DNA from: Clarireedia homoeocarpa
Lineage: Eukaryota > Ascomycota > Leotiomycetes > Helotiales > Rutstroemiaceae
Length of the DNA: 64,000 bases
Assembly: GCA_001465935.1 (NCBI GenBank)
Contig: LNKV01000036.1
Coordinates: 248,001-312,000 of the forward strand
Direction: 5' to 3'
The notes beneath the pieces were generated by a model. It worked only from the letters and a program-made list of their open reading frames with translations, had not been told where the DNA came from and did no database searches. The position numbers and the translations under genes were made by a program. Positions 47,963-60,355 of this stretch are shown one piece after another; the stretch's first letter is position 1, and each line of letters begins with the position of its first letter.

Positions 47963-48955
47963 TTAAGGAAGCTCAACTGGCGCCCCCGGTGCCTCCATCT
48001 CCGCGATCCGCTCCGGCTTGTTCCCATAGCCCGGATATGAAGTCCGGTTGTCCCTAATCGGCATCCGTCCCTGCTCATACCCACCGTAGCTCTTCCTCTC
48101 TCCTTGCGGTTGATATCCTCCCTGCTGCTGGAATCCCATATGCTGACCCTGCGCCTCAATCCACTTCTCCGACGGATATCCCGCGCTCAGCGGCGGCGTC
48201 ATCATCATCGGCTCGCTACGCCCACTATACCCACTATACGAACTTGCACTGCTTTCCGCCCTGCCCACGCCCATGCCCACGCCCAAACCCACACCCCCGG
48301 CGTTATTATTATTGCCCATGCTCATCATCCCCGGACTGCGCAAAGGCGGACTCAGTGGCGGACTCGCCAACCCCCCGTGCGACGACTCCGCATACGTTCC
48401 GGTCCCCATCGTAAGTCTTCTATTCCGTTCGTTCGCCTCCTCCAACTGCGCTTTCACTACCAGCCTGGCCACCAGCGTTTTCAGCGACTCCTGCAATGTC
48501 TTGCGCACGAACTTTGTCATGAGGAAATTACACTTCATGACGACGTCTTCACGGAGATAGAGCCCTTCGACTGGTGCGTTGATGCCGATTTCGCGGGGGG
48601 CGATGGGCTCTCCGGGGGCGTTGCCGCCGATGGTCCATTTCTCCTTGATGTCGAGGCCCATGGGGGCGTAGCAGTGGGTTTGCAGGCCGTTGGCGAGGTC
48701 GTGGAAGCAGGCGGAGAAGGATACCGTGCCGGTGACGAGGTTTGCGGGAAGGTAGGCGACCGTGTCGGTTATGGTGTACCATTGGCAGTGGTATTCTTCG
48801 GGGGTGGCGGTGGGAGGGGGTTTGCTGGGGACGCGGGAAGTGTGCGAAGGCGCCAAGTCGATCATTTCGAGGTGGTCGTGGAGGGTGGAGAGGACGGTTT
48901 CGCGGGAGATGTTAGGGGGGAGAGGGGTGATGGTTGTGAAGATTGTTTTGGCCAT
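47963..48955 (-). CDS. DUF7053-type fungal protein
   Basis: An intronless frame of 330 residues from ATG 48955. Residues 1-190 form a compact domain (ISRETVLSTLHDHLEMIDLA, then YTITDTVAYLPANLVTG, then YAPMGLDIKEKWTIGG and LYLREDVVMKCN) that I recognise as the fungus-only DUF7053 fold, whose function is unknown. It looks distantly like START/SRPBCC-type ligand-binding proteins, but that is speculative. Residues 205-330 are Gly/Met/Pro/Gln-rich and disordered. GC-rich codon use stands out from its AT-richer neighbours. Start context is GGCCATTG in reverse, acceptable. Confidence 0.8.
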   Translation of the reverse strand: MAKTIFTTITPLPPNISRETVLSTLHDHLEMIDLAPSHTSRVPSKPPPTATPEEYHCQWYTITDTVAYLPANLVTGTVSFSACFHDLANGLQTHCYAPMGLDIKEKWTIGGNAPGEPIAPREIGINAPVEGLYLREDVVMKCNFLMTKFVRKTLQESLKTLVARLVVKAQLEEANERNRRLTMGTGTYAESSHGGLASPPLSPPLRSPGMMSMGNNNNAGGVGLGVGMGVGRAESSASSYSGYSGRSEPMMMTPPLSAGYPSEKWIEAQGQHMGFQQQGGYQPQGERKSYGGYEQGRMPIRDNRTSYPGYGNKPERIAEMEAPGAPVELP

Positions 48956-50439
48956 TGTTTTTTGTTTGTCTGGTTCTTTATCTCTTTGGTTATTGCTGTT
49001 GATTGGCGTCGGATTCTATGGTATCATAGGGTATCTTATCGTCGTCACGAAGTCGTAAGGTGTGTCGGCTACGATATCCTTTGAGTCCTTCTCGAATACG
49101 ACTCTTTCGCGCATCAAAACGTAGATACAATCAATCGCAATCACAGTCGCAACCGATGATTAAAAGATTCACACGCAATGAAAATCGACGGGTGACATAA
49201 AACATTCAGCTCAGAAACCAAATAGTCCCATTGATTTCATCCAGCTTATACCACACCATCATCGATCACCCTGCGCCTGCCACCTTGGTGAATCAACCAC
49301 TTAGATTGTGCATCTGACGTGAGCTCAGGCCTTGCTGATCGCGCCCCATCTAACCACCCACCATGTACTATGTATGTAGGATGAACCGCAACGGACTAAT
49401 CATCTCTTGGTGGATATGAATAGTGCATCTCTTGGTACTCGGTAGGAGGTTTAATTTGGTACAGCTACGGCTACTACTCTACACCTTTTACTAATCAATC
49501 CCCTTAACTTAGATGCGAGATATTTTTACAGTTGCTTTCTTCGTTATTCATCCATTCACATGTAAGAAGATCAACGTGCAATTTGGTTTCCGCGGCTTGA
49601 GGGGTGGATAAATTTATTCTAGATATATATAACCTTAGTATTTGGAATTCTTGGGATTGTGTGTATTTGTGGGATCATCGTCTCGGCAGGCGGACCTAGA
49701 AATGGGAAGACCTGTGAAAGACTGTACTTCTTATGGGGAAATGCCATGTTGGTCCGGGAAAAGAGTTGTACGGGCTGGATACATCCGCTTTGATTGGATA
49801 GAATAGCAGTAATGTTTTTTGCGTTGTCGTTTTGTACGTACGGCATTGTACATAGAAGTAGAAGTCAGACTCGAGCTGTCGATACTTCAACTGGCTGTAT
49901 TGTGTGTGTGGTACGCTACCTATGTTTATTTTATTGTTGATTCGCACAGCCAGGCAGAGTCTACTTACGTCCGGACATGACCGAGAAGTCTGTCTGCATC
50001 TGTTGTCCTGCCTCAATATCCTTGGCTACATCGCACAGCACGCAGATTACAACATCGCCTTAGTCTTGGCTGAACGGAATCCCGATGATCTGGAAGCGAC
50101 CAGCTGAAAACGATAGTGGCCAAGTCATGTTATGTAACACCATGTCGTGCATTTCATGTTGTCAAGAAAGAGAAGCAGAAACAAACTCAGTGTCATCTTG
50201 TATCATTTCATTTATCATTACCACAATCTCCATCTCTAACAAAACAGCAAATATTACCCAAGATGTCAAAAAAGCAAAACCAAAGAAAACACTCTTGACC
50301 ATGAGTGAGGCCCAATTTTTTGTCTACCACATGGTTTTCTCCCGCCTTTTTCATGCGCCGCCACGTAATCACACCGCATTTGGTTCTTCCTCTAATTAGA
50401 GCGATGACTGTCCCATCTCATCCAATGCACACCGGGAAT
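48956..50439. other. Intergenic region upstream of the DUF7053 gene
   Basis: 1.5 kb between the DUF7053 start and the MARVEL gene stop, both minus. It has a TATATATA element at about 49623 and no repeats of note. Short frames carry no domain. Confidence 0.5.
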
Positions 50440-51055
50440 CTAGAACCCTTCAATATCCTTCTTGACGAACATCTTCTGCTTCTTCCACAAGAAAACGCTG
50501 ATGATGCTGCTGAAAGCAAACAGCACACAGAGAGAAATGCTGAAACCCCAGATGGCCTTCAATTCGTAGCAGGTGGTCTTGGAGGCACCAGCCCAGACCC
50601 AGTAGTTGACCTTGGAAATATTGGCAAGTGCCGAGTCGAGGAATGCAGCTGTGATGCCAACGTTTGGTAAGGCAGGGCAGTCGAGGTAAGAGAGGGGTTT
50701 TCCGACTGTAACGGCAACAACAATAAGGGCGATGAGAAGGAGGGAATCGGCTCCGGTGGAGATGAGGAAGGGGAGCATGGAGTCGAAGTAGAGAATGTAG
50801 GAAATGGCGACATAGAGAACGGCAATGCAGACCTGGGATGGGTTAGTATGTGTGAAGGATTGGTAGATCGAGATAGGATAGACATACGACGCTGAGAGTT
50901 CCAACGAGGACCTGGGGTGGAACTTGATCGACGGCGTTGATTTCACCGATGAAGTTGGCGGTCATGCCGAGGATGGCGATGAGGCAGACAGCTTGTAGGA
51001 TACGAGCGATTGTGAAGGAAGCTCCGAGAGCACCGTAATTCTTTGGGAAAGGCAT
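50440..51055 (-). CDS. MARVEL-domain four-helix membrane protein
   Basis: Two exons (51055-50888 and 50832-50440; 55-bp intron, phase 0) give 186 residues with four hydrophobic segments: helix 1 around ILQAVCLIAILGM, helix 2 around VCIAVLYVAISYILYF, helix 3 around SLLLIALIVVAVTVG, and helix 4 around GFSISLCVLFAFSSIISVFL. A Cys-bearing loop (YLDCP ... TTCYELK) sits between helices 3 and 4. This is the MARVEL layout of fungal Nce102/Fhn1-like and related plasma-membrane proteins. The C-terminus is basic (WKKQKMFVKKD). The exact paralog is not determined. Confidence 0.88.
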
Positions 51056-52626
51056 TATGAGATTATTTGGAGAGGTGACTGAGGTGTATTATGACTTTGG
51101 TAGGTAGTGGATTGAGTCGTGAAATATAACGAGAATATTCAAGAGATAGCTGTTGACTGTGTGCAAGAACGAAGTGATGAAATTGCTATCGAGCTGTCAA
51201 GCTATAGAGAGCGCGTGCTTTTTTGAAGCAAAGACTGGACCACGAAGAAAAGTGAAAGTTATGGCTGATCTAGCAGCTAAAGAATGATAGTATTTCTTTG
51301 AAGAGAATGTCCAAGAACTGGTCCTAGCCAAAAAAGAAATGAAGGAAATATAAAAGAGACGATTGTAGTAGATGAAGAGACTGATGAATGAGATGATGAT
51401 AGAAGCAAACAATGGTGGTATGAACATATCATTATATACTCATCTTCACTCACTTTTCACCATGAATCTAGACCTTTTGGCCCATCGATTCATGATTTCT
51501 AGATCCGATAAAGCAAATACGAACCTGACTCTATAAATTGATGAGACGTTAAGATGTCGTGACATGCGCTGAGCTGTCCAATGAGATACGAACGGCATAC
51601 TGGTCGTTTGTGAGGCCGGTTATATCTGACGCGACCTGTTCTCAGATTGAATCGACGAAGGCCAGTTATTGAAGTTCTGGTATGGGGCACACGTGGAAGA
51701 GCCGCGCGACCGGCATTGATGTTAATGCATTGTAGATCTTAGCATGTTCGTTGGATGAGAGACCCTCGCCACGGTTGGGGATTTAAGCGCTTGAGTAAAT
51801 CTTGCGTTTACAGGGCATCTTGAAACACGGGCCTAGACGCGAAAGGCGTGGCGGCTGAGCCTATGAGATGTTCTAAGAGTAATGAAAACATTTTTCATGC
51901 ATTTCTCTTGTTCTGGTATTGGCTTCTGGTTCGTTGCGGTAGATCTTGGCCAGGTCATTGAGATCGTTGGAAGGTTGCCGTTGTTGCCGTTACACACAGA
52001 CAATCTGCGTAGAAACCAATCAGCCCCTGTACTTTCATTGCGTCTATTAACAGATACTCAACGAACCAGAAGGACATCGCTGGTTGTTGTTGCTGCTGTG
52101 CCATGGTTACTACTACACTTTAAGCCAACGTTGCATATGTTCTTCAAGTGCACTCTCGCCAAGATTCTCTAAGAACATTCTACCAAGCAATTTCCAGTCA
52201 TCGTGTAAAGCACGAAGGGGGGAGGGGGGGTACTATTTATTGATTCAAGGTGCATTTTGGAGCTTGATGAATGCTTAAATCGGCTTAACTATGATAGATG
52301 ATAGAATTGTCGAATACAAAGACAACATATCAAATATCCGAGAAACAAGTATTTGAGCTTCAGTTGTGCGTAAACATCAGCCTCACTCGTAGGTTGAGGT
52401 GATCTCTACCCATGCATTAGAGGGGCTCTCAACAGCAGATTGGTATCAAGAAATTATTGAGACAGTGTGTAAAACAACAATTATATCACAAAACAAACCC
52501 TATCACGGAACTCCCTCAGAATCCTATGTCATAACCCACTGAATGCTTCATACTCCCCATAGAAATTAGCCCCAAGAAATAATAATAAATAAACAACATC
52601 GAAAGAAGCCCTCTCCACACAACAAC
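51056..52626. other. Intergenic region, MARVEL gene promoter side
   Basis: 1.6 kb without a recognisable gene. There is a purine-rich G-run at about 52216-52232. The left part is the upstream region of the MARVEL gene and the right part the 3' flank of the NACHT-TPR gene. Confidence 0.5.
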
Positions 52627-53235
52627 TTAACAACTATACCCCGCCCTACAAAGTGCCATCAAACTCCACTTCGCATGCGGATGCTCACTCCCCCAAATCC
52701 CCACCTGCCCCTCATACGCCTCGGTATGCCATCTCAACGCTTCAACCATACTCCCCAACGTCTCGTACACCAACCCCAGACTACCCATCGCCCACAAGGT
52801 ATCCGGATGTCTGCGTCCATAAACCTCAATCCGCTGATCCACCACGATTTTCCTCAACTCCAGTGCCTCCTCCAACTTCCCCATCTGCCGCACGCACCGC
52901 GCCATATCTGACAAAGTCCATATAGCATGCGGATGTTTCGCCCCCAGAGTGGATATCATGCTGTTGTAGGCCTGTGTATGCAAGTCCAGAGCGAGAGAAG
53001 CTTGACCACGCTTGCGGTAACAACGCGCGAGGGCGTTTTGCGTCCAGATTACGTGCTGATCAGTGTTTGGGAAGAGGGCCTGCAGGGTGCGGAGAGCGCG
53101 GAGGTGTAGGGATTCTGCTTCTTCGTATTTTTGGAGGTGCCGGCATACGCGACCGAGTTCGTTGATTGTGATGATTATGTCGAGGTGGTCTCTTGGTAGG
53201 AACCTGAGAAGTGAATAAGTATAAGTATATCTGAC

Positions 53236-53279
<44 letters not shown>

Positions 53280-56065
53280 AAAAGGGTGAGGGTAATTGCT
53301 TACCGAAGTTGAACGGCTAGGGCTTGACGTTGGATGGCTTCAGCGAGTTGAAAACGTCCTTGTTGGTCGTATAGAATGCCTAGACTGTTTAGCAACCAGG
53401 TCTTTGATGCTTTCCCTGAGTTCATGCCACCGGTTTTTGTGACTTCTTCCTCGAAAACGCGGACGCCGTAGCTAATTTGACCACCCATGGTGTACAGTCT
53501 TGCGAGATCTCGAATGATCATTGATCTCTCAAAATTCGAGATTGTGTTGATATGCTTTTGCCAGCCGATTCTACGTTGTGCTTGTTGAAACTCATCCAAC
53601 TGGAACAAAGCTTTTTGGATGTCGATCAGGTCTTCTGTATCGAGTTGCCCTGGTATCCCAGATTGCTTTTCCCAGGTTCGAACAAGCTTTTGCAGTTTGG
53701 AAATTCGGTGGATAGGAAATGGTATATCTTCAGAAAGCAATGATCTTGTGATCCAGGTTGATCGGCGACTTTCGGAGGAGACATATCTGGTGTACTGATG
53801 ATGGAGCCTCTCATTATAAGGAGACAGTGATAAGTGAAAGCACCAGTTTTCTGTAGCATACTTTGCTAGAGGATACCTTTGGGGGTCCACATTTATGGAT
53901 TCAGCAATCTCCCCAATACTCAAGTACGTCAGTGTCGCTTCGGCTAACTCAGCATGAGATTTGGTTTCCTTCAAAAGAAAAGCTGTAGCGCCTGACGATA
54001 GACGGCCTAAATTGGATTGGTCGTGAAGATATTCGTATATAGATAAATGAGCGAGCTGGAAGGTATCGGAATCCAGTCTATGTTCCACCAGAGGACAGCA
54101 AACAGCTAGTACAGAATCCTTGAATGGCGCGACGTTCTCGTCGAAGACTTTCCGCTTTCCATCCCACGATAAGGCGCACCGCAATTCAGGCCAAGTCAAG
54201 GGCCTGGTGCTTCGGCAAACCCACCTGAATACTTGTCGTGCCAGGTGTTGCCGTGAAGGTAGTTCTGATGCGAGGCGTTCTAACACCTGTGAATAGACGT
54301 TGTGGAGACCAGTCGGCAGTCCATCCAAGGAAGCCAGCATTTCTTGGGTATTTACAGATGCTCTTAATGTTTCTATGCCTAGCTTAGCAAACAGAAACAT
54401 ACCTGCTGCTCTCTTAGACAGTACACTGTATACATACTGCTTCAAGTGAGATTCGAAGCATGGCAGTGTACTAATAGCATCTCTCAAGTAAAGGTCAATA
54501 TCTCTCTTCGTGGAGTCTGTGGTGATGTGTATTGATGGTCCAGTATCTAGCTCTTTTCTGATCGGGAGAATGTCTCGGGAGAAGAATAAGACTCGCACGG
54601 AGCGAAGTTCCCGAGCTAGGGCGCTAAAAAAATGCAGTATCTCAGGAATCTCTTCCGCCTCACACTCATCAACCCCATCAATAACTATGTTCAAATTTGG
54701 CATTTCACGGAGAACATCCATAACCAGTTCGGAGATCCTATCGGATGCAGATATTCGGCAGCGTCCATATCGCTCAGCAAGTGCATAGGCACATAATAAC
54801 GGCTCCGGAATATTGGCTGAGTAGTCTACGAGTTGTGCTAAAAGGCTGATACTGATGGAATCCCGTGACTGTCTCCATTTGTCAGCGGAGCTGCATTGAA
54901 AGTATATTGTGGGCGTTTCTCCGTTGAATGAACGTAAGTACTGAACGGCAGTGGCGCTGAGTACAGTTTTTCCACAGCCAGGGGCACCATAACACCACAG
55001 CACTGGATCTGACGACTTTTCTGAAGATTTCGACCATTTCTGAAAAATGGCATCGGTCAGCAGCCAGTCACAAGTGTTGGCTGCTCGTTTGGCATAGGCT
55101 TGATGAAGAGTCGCGTTGTAATCACTGGGACAGAGCCAAGAGAGGATATTGTCCCGTATGTCCGTATCTTAGATGACAGTTAGCTTCGGCTTCGCCAAGT
55201 ACTAGACAGATCGAGTAGAAGCTACGTACTGCTGGAACCCGCACCTTTCACAAAGACTACGGTATCAACTTTCACAGTAACAGACAGATCTTCACTTTCA
55301 TAACTTGGCTTGACGGCGTAAACCTCAGGGTCACAGCTCAGGGCCAGAGTGGCCTCTTTCTCGAATTTGGCGAAAGCTATAGACAACCGCTGAAAGTGGT
55401 TATTCAGGTTGGCATCCAACGGTTTTAGCAGATTGCGCACTATTTTAAAAGCTTGAGGCGAATTAGCTGCATGAAACATAACGGAGAAACGTAAGACCTA
55501 CTGCTTCTTGATAATGCAGCCCGGAGGTCCTCCAGTAGTGTCAGTATCTCATAATACAGCTCCGCAAGTACATCAGAAAGCTGGGGATCATGCTTGAATA
55601 TGATATCAGAATGTACTGGGACACATAAAATTTCCGCGATATCCAGTAGGGTATCAACAATTATTTGGGTGTAGCGAACCGCAGTACGTCCAGTCTGGTC
55701 TAAAGGTTAGAAATAAGAATCTGATACTAAGATTTGTAGAAGGTTCTTACCAATAGTAGTGCCTTCAAGTTCCCCCACACGAGAGCGGAAGGAGTTGGGT
55801 AAGATTGAACCGCAACATCTACAGCAGGATTGTAAACAGTTAGGAAGTCTACCAAAGGGGCGATCTTGCGACCGAAGAGTTGAAAATTGGTATTTGATGA
55901 ATAGTGATCAGCCAGAAGTTTGAGTTCTCCTGACACACCCTCGATATCGGAGGTTATGTAGTCAGTACCCGTGTGATTCAGCTTGTCAATATATCTATGC
56001 AGTGAAGTTCCCAGTGACACTGGCTCTGGAGCATCTTCAAATCGTGAGGAATGCTCTTCCGGCAT
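52627..56065 (-). CDS. NACHT-TPR STAND protein (fungal NLR-like)
   Basis: A signal-transducing NTPase of the fungal NLR-like class, involved in non-self recognition and programmed cell death in other moulds. Five exons (56065-55751, 55694-55502, 55466-55230, 55167-53304, 53203-52627) close to 1061 residues. The N-terminal helical region (1-300) includes ALVWGNLKALLL, like the effector-side domain of this family. The NACHT shows Walker A GAPGCGKT (309-316) and Walker B NIVIDGVDECE (Asp about 412). Winged-helix-like and LAHLSIYEYL segments follow, then about five tetratricopeptide repeats at the C-terminus (ALARCYRKRG, DMARCVRQMGKLEEALELRK, LGLVYETLGSMVEALR). No frame lesions are seen. The last intron carries a long poly(A) in sense orientation. 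Confidence 0.9.
53240..53278. repeat. Poly(T) tract (sense poly(A)) inside the last NACHT-TPR intron
   Basis: About 38 uninterrupted T on the plus strand, inside the 100-bp intron 53204-53303 of a minus-strand gene, so it reads as poly(A) in the pre-mRNA. Confidence 0.9.
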
Positions 56066-57115
56066 TTTGTTGTTTCAGTTGATCATGAATAATGAATTTC
56101 GGGGCAGCCTCCGAACATGTTGTTATAACAAATTGCAGTTCCATCACACGTTGCAAAGATCACTTGGCTGAAATGTTTCCATAGTACGTTTGGTGGTTGC
56201 ATACCACCGTATGACAGCTCCACTGACGCACTCTAGGCTGTGCTTCAGCGCTGACGACCAACAGAACCGATGGCAAGACATCCACTGGATGCAGGGGCTC
56301 CAATGTGGGACTGAAATATGAGATAGGATGGCGATATGGGCCATGCTATCGTTTGAAGCTAGAAACCCATGCGAGTCAATTTATCTCCGTATAGCGAATG
56401 GTGTGTTGCTCTTGTTATTTGGTCGTCTACAGGATCGAAAAAATGATCGTAGCTCCAATTCATCCTTAGAAGGATTACCATAATTTGAGGTAATCCCAAA
56501 GCCCACTCTCAGAATTGGGGTCCGGATGTCGAATCCCATTGTATCCCGTAAGCCTGCCGCCCCATACTCCCAAGCGAATCCATCCGGCTGAGACCGATTT
56601 TGCCACGACCAGCGTGAAATTAACATTTGCCGCCCATCCTTTAGCCCTGAAACTCCAAATTAAGAGAAGTGGCAGTTCATATAAACAGATAATGGAAGTA
56701 TATGACTGTATCTCATCCGACTCTAAGATAAGCTCTAAAATACTTTTAGGTCTGTATGTATCGTGTTATAACTTCAATATAAAGAATATTCCCTGTAAAA
56801 AAGAGGATGTCATCAACAAGCTGCAAGAACTGACCTTGGCAAATAATGCATCCGACAATTCTGATCAAATATTTGGATGATCATAATCTTGAGGGTAAGG
56901 CATACACTAATATGGTCTTCGATGTAAGATGGTACTGTGGTCATTACCTCCGGGCCTCATTTAGAGCATTGAGTCCCAAAGAAGACTGGCAAACAAACTG
57001 AAGATAAATGTAATGAATTTTTGTGTCGAGTATCTAACAACGCCCCACCCCATACATGCCAAGTTAGTCGCTCCTGTTGAAAGCAGATGAACTGTATTGT
57101 TTAAACATATTACTT
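56066..57115. other. Intergenic region
   Basis: Between the NACHT-TPR start and the ENTH gene stop. The part from 56640 to 57000 is AT-rich. A 121-codon frame (56515-56880, +) has no recognised domain and weak support. Confidence 0.5.
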
Positions 57116-58821
57116 TTACCCCAATAAATCATTTAGTCCCCCACCTAACTTCTGCTGAGAGGGCTGTTGCGAAGAACTCGAGCTTGCACCCCAAATGCCC
57201 GCACTGGCCTTTTCCTTAGCTAGCTGTCCCAGAGCAGGACCAGAAGTTGTAGGAGTACTGGTTTTCTTGATACCAGCGCTGGCTGTAGACCACAGAGATC
57301 CAAATGCGTCTCCGCCAGAAGACTTCGCAGCTGCTGGGGACTTGGCAGATGATGTGGAGGTTGTGTTTGAGTTGGCGCCGGGTGCCTGAACTGATGTGAA
57401 GTAATTTGGTTGAGTGCTTTGATAACCTGTGAAATTCGATCGAGGCTGTTGAGTCATTGTAGGCGAAGCCATTGCTGGGGGAGAAAATGCCGAATAATTG
57501 GCAGGGGTGGCAGTGGTACTCGTAGCGGGTGAAATAGATGAGAATCCAACCAGATCATTCAGATTAGAGGCCTTGGGTGCCGAGACTGGTTGTGGAGCTG
57601 CATACTGAGTATTGGAAGTAGTTGTAGCAGTGGGCTGCGAAAGCGCTGATAATCCCGAGGGAGCAGCTGGTTGTGCGGGCGTCGCAGATTGGAAGTCGTC
57701 AAAGTCGTCATCATCAGTGGGCGCACTTGATGCGGCAGGTGCGACTGAAGGTGCAGACACTGGTATCGGGTCGTCAAAAGAAAACAGGTCGACTTCTGGT
57801 TCTTTCTTCTTTGGTGGTTCGGCCTTCTTCGTTGATCGTTCAGTCCCAGCTCTCCGACTCGATGATGCAGATGAGTTATTGGCCGGCCTTCGTGATGAGG
57901 ATGCAGGAGTCACACCCTCATCATATTCATCGTATTCCTCAAACTTGTCTCGACGACTGCCACTAGCACTGCCACCAAAGTCCCCATGGCTACCAGAATC
58001 TTGGAAGTCACTAGATTGACCACCAAATCCACCACCATCTCCATATACCTGACCACTATAGCCCCCGTATCCCCCCGTGTCATCGTTATGTCTGCTGGAG
58101 CTTGAAAAGCCTCCGCCCATACCTGCCCCGCCCTCGATACCAATATATTTGCTGCGATTAGCTCGAGCCTTCTTACGCTCAGCCCGGATGCGGTCGACAT
58201 CGCTCAAAAGTTCCGTAAGTTCCTTGGCTCTGTTCCGAACATTGACACCTTGATCCTTGCCATTTTGATCAATGAAATGGAATTGCCGCAACATTTTTAG
58301 CAATGTTAGATGAGATCGCGCATCATCAATAACACGTTCGGAACCGTTCTTAATCAAGAATTCGAGTAGTTGAAGTCCTTTGTAGATTTGTCTCCATTCC
58401 TCGGCCGCTTTTTCTGTAAATCGTTTATAGATCATAGGCATAATTTCATTAAGTAGTTGGCTGGGGACGGAGAATTAGTACCAATTCAGAGTTGGATTCG
58501 AGATACCACTTACTAGTTATATGTGCCATTGGCGATTTCTTGCATAACTGCATTGTTCAATTAGATTATGTTATCTGGATGCGAATTGGTAGTCAAGACT
58601 GACGAGTAGAACTTGCACCCCACGGCTCATTGTTTGTGGCCTCCCTAACCTTTGCTTCCATCTCGGTATAGTTCATAACAGCTATATAACTCTTAGTATA
58701 ACGGGTAAAGCTGACAGCTGTCTCCATCAGGCCCCTTACCATTTTGAACTTTTCGTACACCGGCCTTCAGATCGTACAGGGTCAAATTGGCCGCAGCCTC
58801 TTTCAAACTGGCAAGATCCAT
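57116..58821 (-). CDS. ENTH-domain clathrin adaptor, Ent3/epsin-like
   Basis: ENTH proteins bind phosphoinositides and clathrin adaptors at the trans-Golgi/endosome or plasma membrane. Four exons (58821-58740, 58681-58604, 58547-58514, 58460-57116) close to 512 residues. The joined N-terminus is a full ENTH domain: VMNYTEMEAKVREATNNEPW, GASSTLMQEIANGTYNYQLL, then RFTEKAAEEWRQIYKGLQLL. Next are a basic segment (RAERKKARANRSK), a Gly-rich stretch, DDDFDDFQSA acidic adaptor-binding motif, and a Ser/Thr/Pro tail ending LGGGLNDLLG. The start, exon size and acidic DFDDF motif favour the Ent3/epsinR branch. One donor is GTCAGT, weaker than the others, and exon 3 is 34 bp. Confidence 0.92.
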
Positions 58822-60355
58822 ATTGGCAATGCTCTGACAAGAAAGAAGTGTGATGCGATAATTATGGCAATTGTGAGCGCCGGGGGGGAACAATTTGTGA
58901 ATAGTATGGAGATGTCCCAAAGCAGTGATGATTGTGAATTGACAGATCTGACTCCACATGTAGGTTAAACCAATACTAGCATCATCATGTGACTACCGCA
59001 CGACTTTCAGACTTTTGGTGCAGAGAACCCCGAGCAAGCTTCTAGATGATGCCAGGGTGATTGGCCAATGGTTGTATGTATATACATGAGGTCTTTCTTC
59101 GGTAGAAGCTGTTCCGACCAGACATCCTTCCGTCGGCATACCCAATAGGTTGCCGATGAAGACGGTCGGTTTCCTGGTTGGCCGGTGAAGATTACTAAGG
59201 AGAAAAGCTCGTACTCGTAGCAATTTTGAAGATCGGCGTCAACAGCTTCATAAAAGCAGCTGTGGTTTTCTTACCCTATTGTCAGCAATTCAAGGTCGCT
59301 CAAATATGCATGTAGTCTGACACCCCCACTATCAATCTCTTCTCCTCAAGCTACCCTCGAACAAAGCTCATTGAATAATAGAAACAGGTTGCGTAGAATT
59401 AGCGTACAGTAAAGCTACGTTTCTACAGGACCCCGAGGCTGCATAGAGATAGAGAAAGCTGCAGGTCTAGGCGTGTTTTTTCGTTTTACCAGTACTTTTC
59501 AAGCTTCGTGCAGACCACCGACGCTTCCGATAGCTGAGCTCCCCAAGAGGGACGGATTCTCTTCGTTCTATTCATTAAAGGCGCACTACAGTATAAGCAT
59601 GGCGTTGCTCTCCCCCCCCCCCCTAAAACCGGGCTCCGAGAGAGCGTCATTGCTAGAAGTATGCAACATCCAATCTCTCGATCGGTTCAAACATGCCCAT
59701 CCGGCTGGCTGGGCGAATAGTCCAAACATAACATCATAGTCACACCATTCGTTCAATAAGTTGCCGTATGTAACTTACTACTCCGTATTTCGTAGTGTCC
59801 TGGTAATGCTGATACATTACGCAGCATCTTATTCATCCATCTTCTTACCCTCCAGCTCCCTGAACCGTCACTGAGTCCAGCTTTGGAGCACCGCAACAGC
59901 AAGCACAGAAAACAGCACAGAAAACAGCACAGAAAACAGCACAGCACAGCACGCACAACACAGCTCCAGCCAACTCTGCAGATTCATGCCCCATCGAGTT
60001 AACAGCATATGCAACCCCATTCTTTCCCCCTCCATCCAATTCCCTCATCTCGTTTCCCTTTTTGCCCCTCATCAAGCAATGCCTTGACAATCCAGCCAAT
60101 CACATGTCTCCGTCGCGAATCGGATCCTGGACAGCTCCCTGATCCGGCCTTCCTGGCCGATTCGATTTTGCTTACCGTTTCTTGTAGGACCTCCGTATAA
60201 ATTTTTGCTTACCACCAACCACACAGCTTGCAAACACAATCCTACGCCTCATACCTCCTGCACATCCTGCACCTACTATTTCTTTCACTTTCCCTCAGCG
60301 CCCCACTAACAAAACTAGGCAGCCAATCAGATCGTTACCCACCATCTCGCTAAAA
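58822..60355. other. Divergent intergenic region ENTH gene / cyclophilin
   Basis: 1.5 kb with no gene seen. It contains a C-run (about 59612-59622) and an AAAACAGCACAG dodecamer array (about 59905-59950). The 350 bp before the cyclophilin ATG are CT/CA-rich and include AGCCAATCA, a CCAAT box at about 60321. Confidence 0.55.
59905..59955. repeat. 12-bp tandem repeat (ACAGCACAGAAA)
   Basis: Three full copies grading into CAGCA pentamers. Confidence 0.85.

Noticed and set aside
48104..49084. 326-codon frame antisense to the DUF7053 gene
   Set aside because: A GC-rich mirror frame; the minus strand has the conserved domain and the correct start.
56515..56880. 121-codon frame between the NACHT and ENTH genes
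   Set aside because: No recognised domain and lies in AT-rich DNA; cannot be supported without transcripts.
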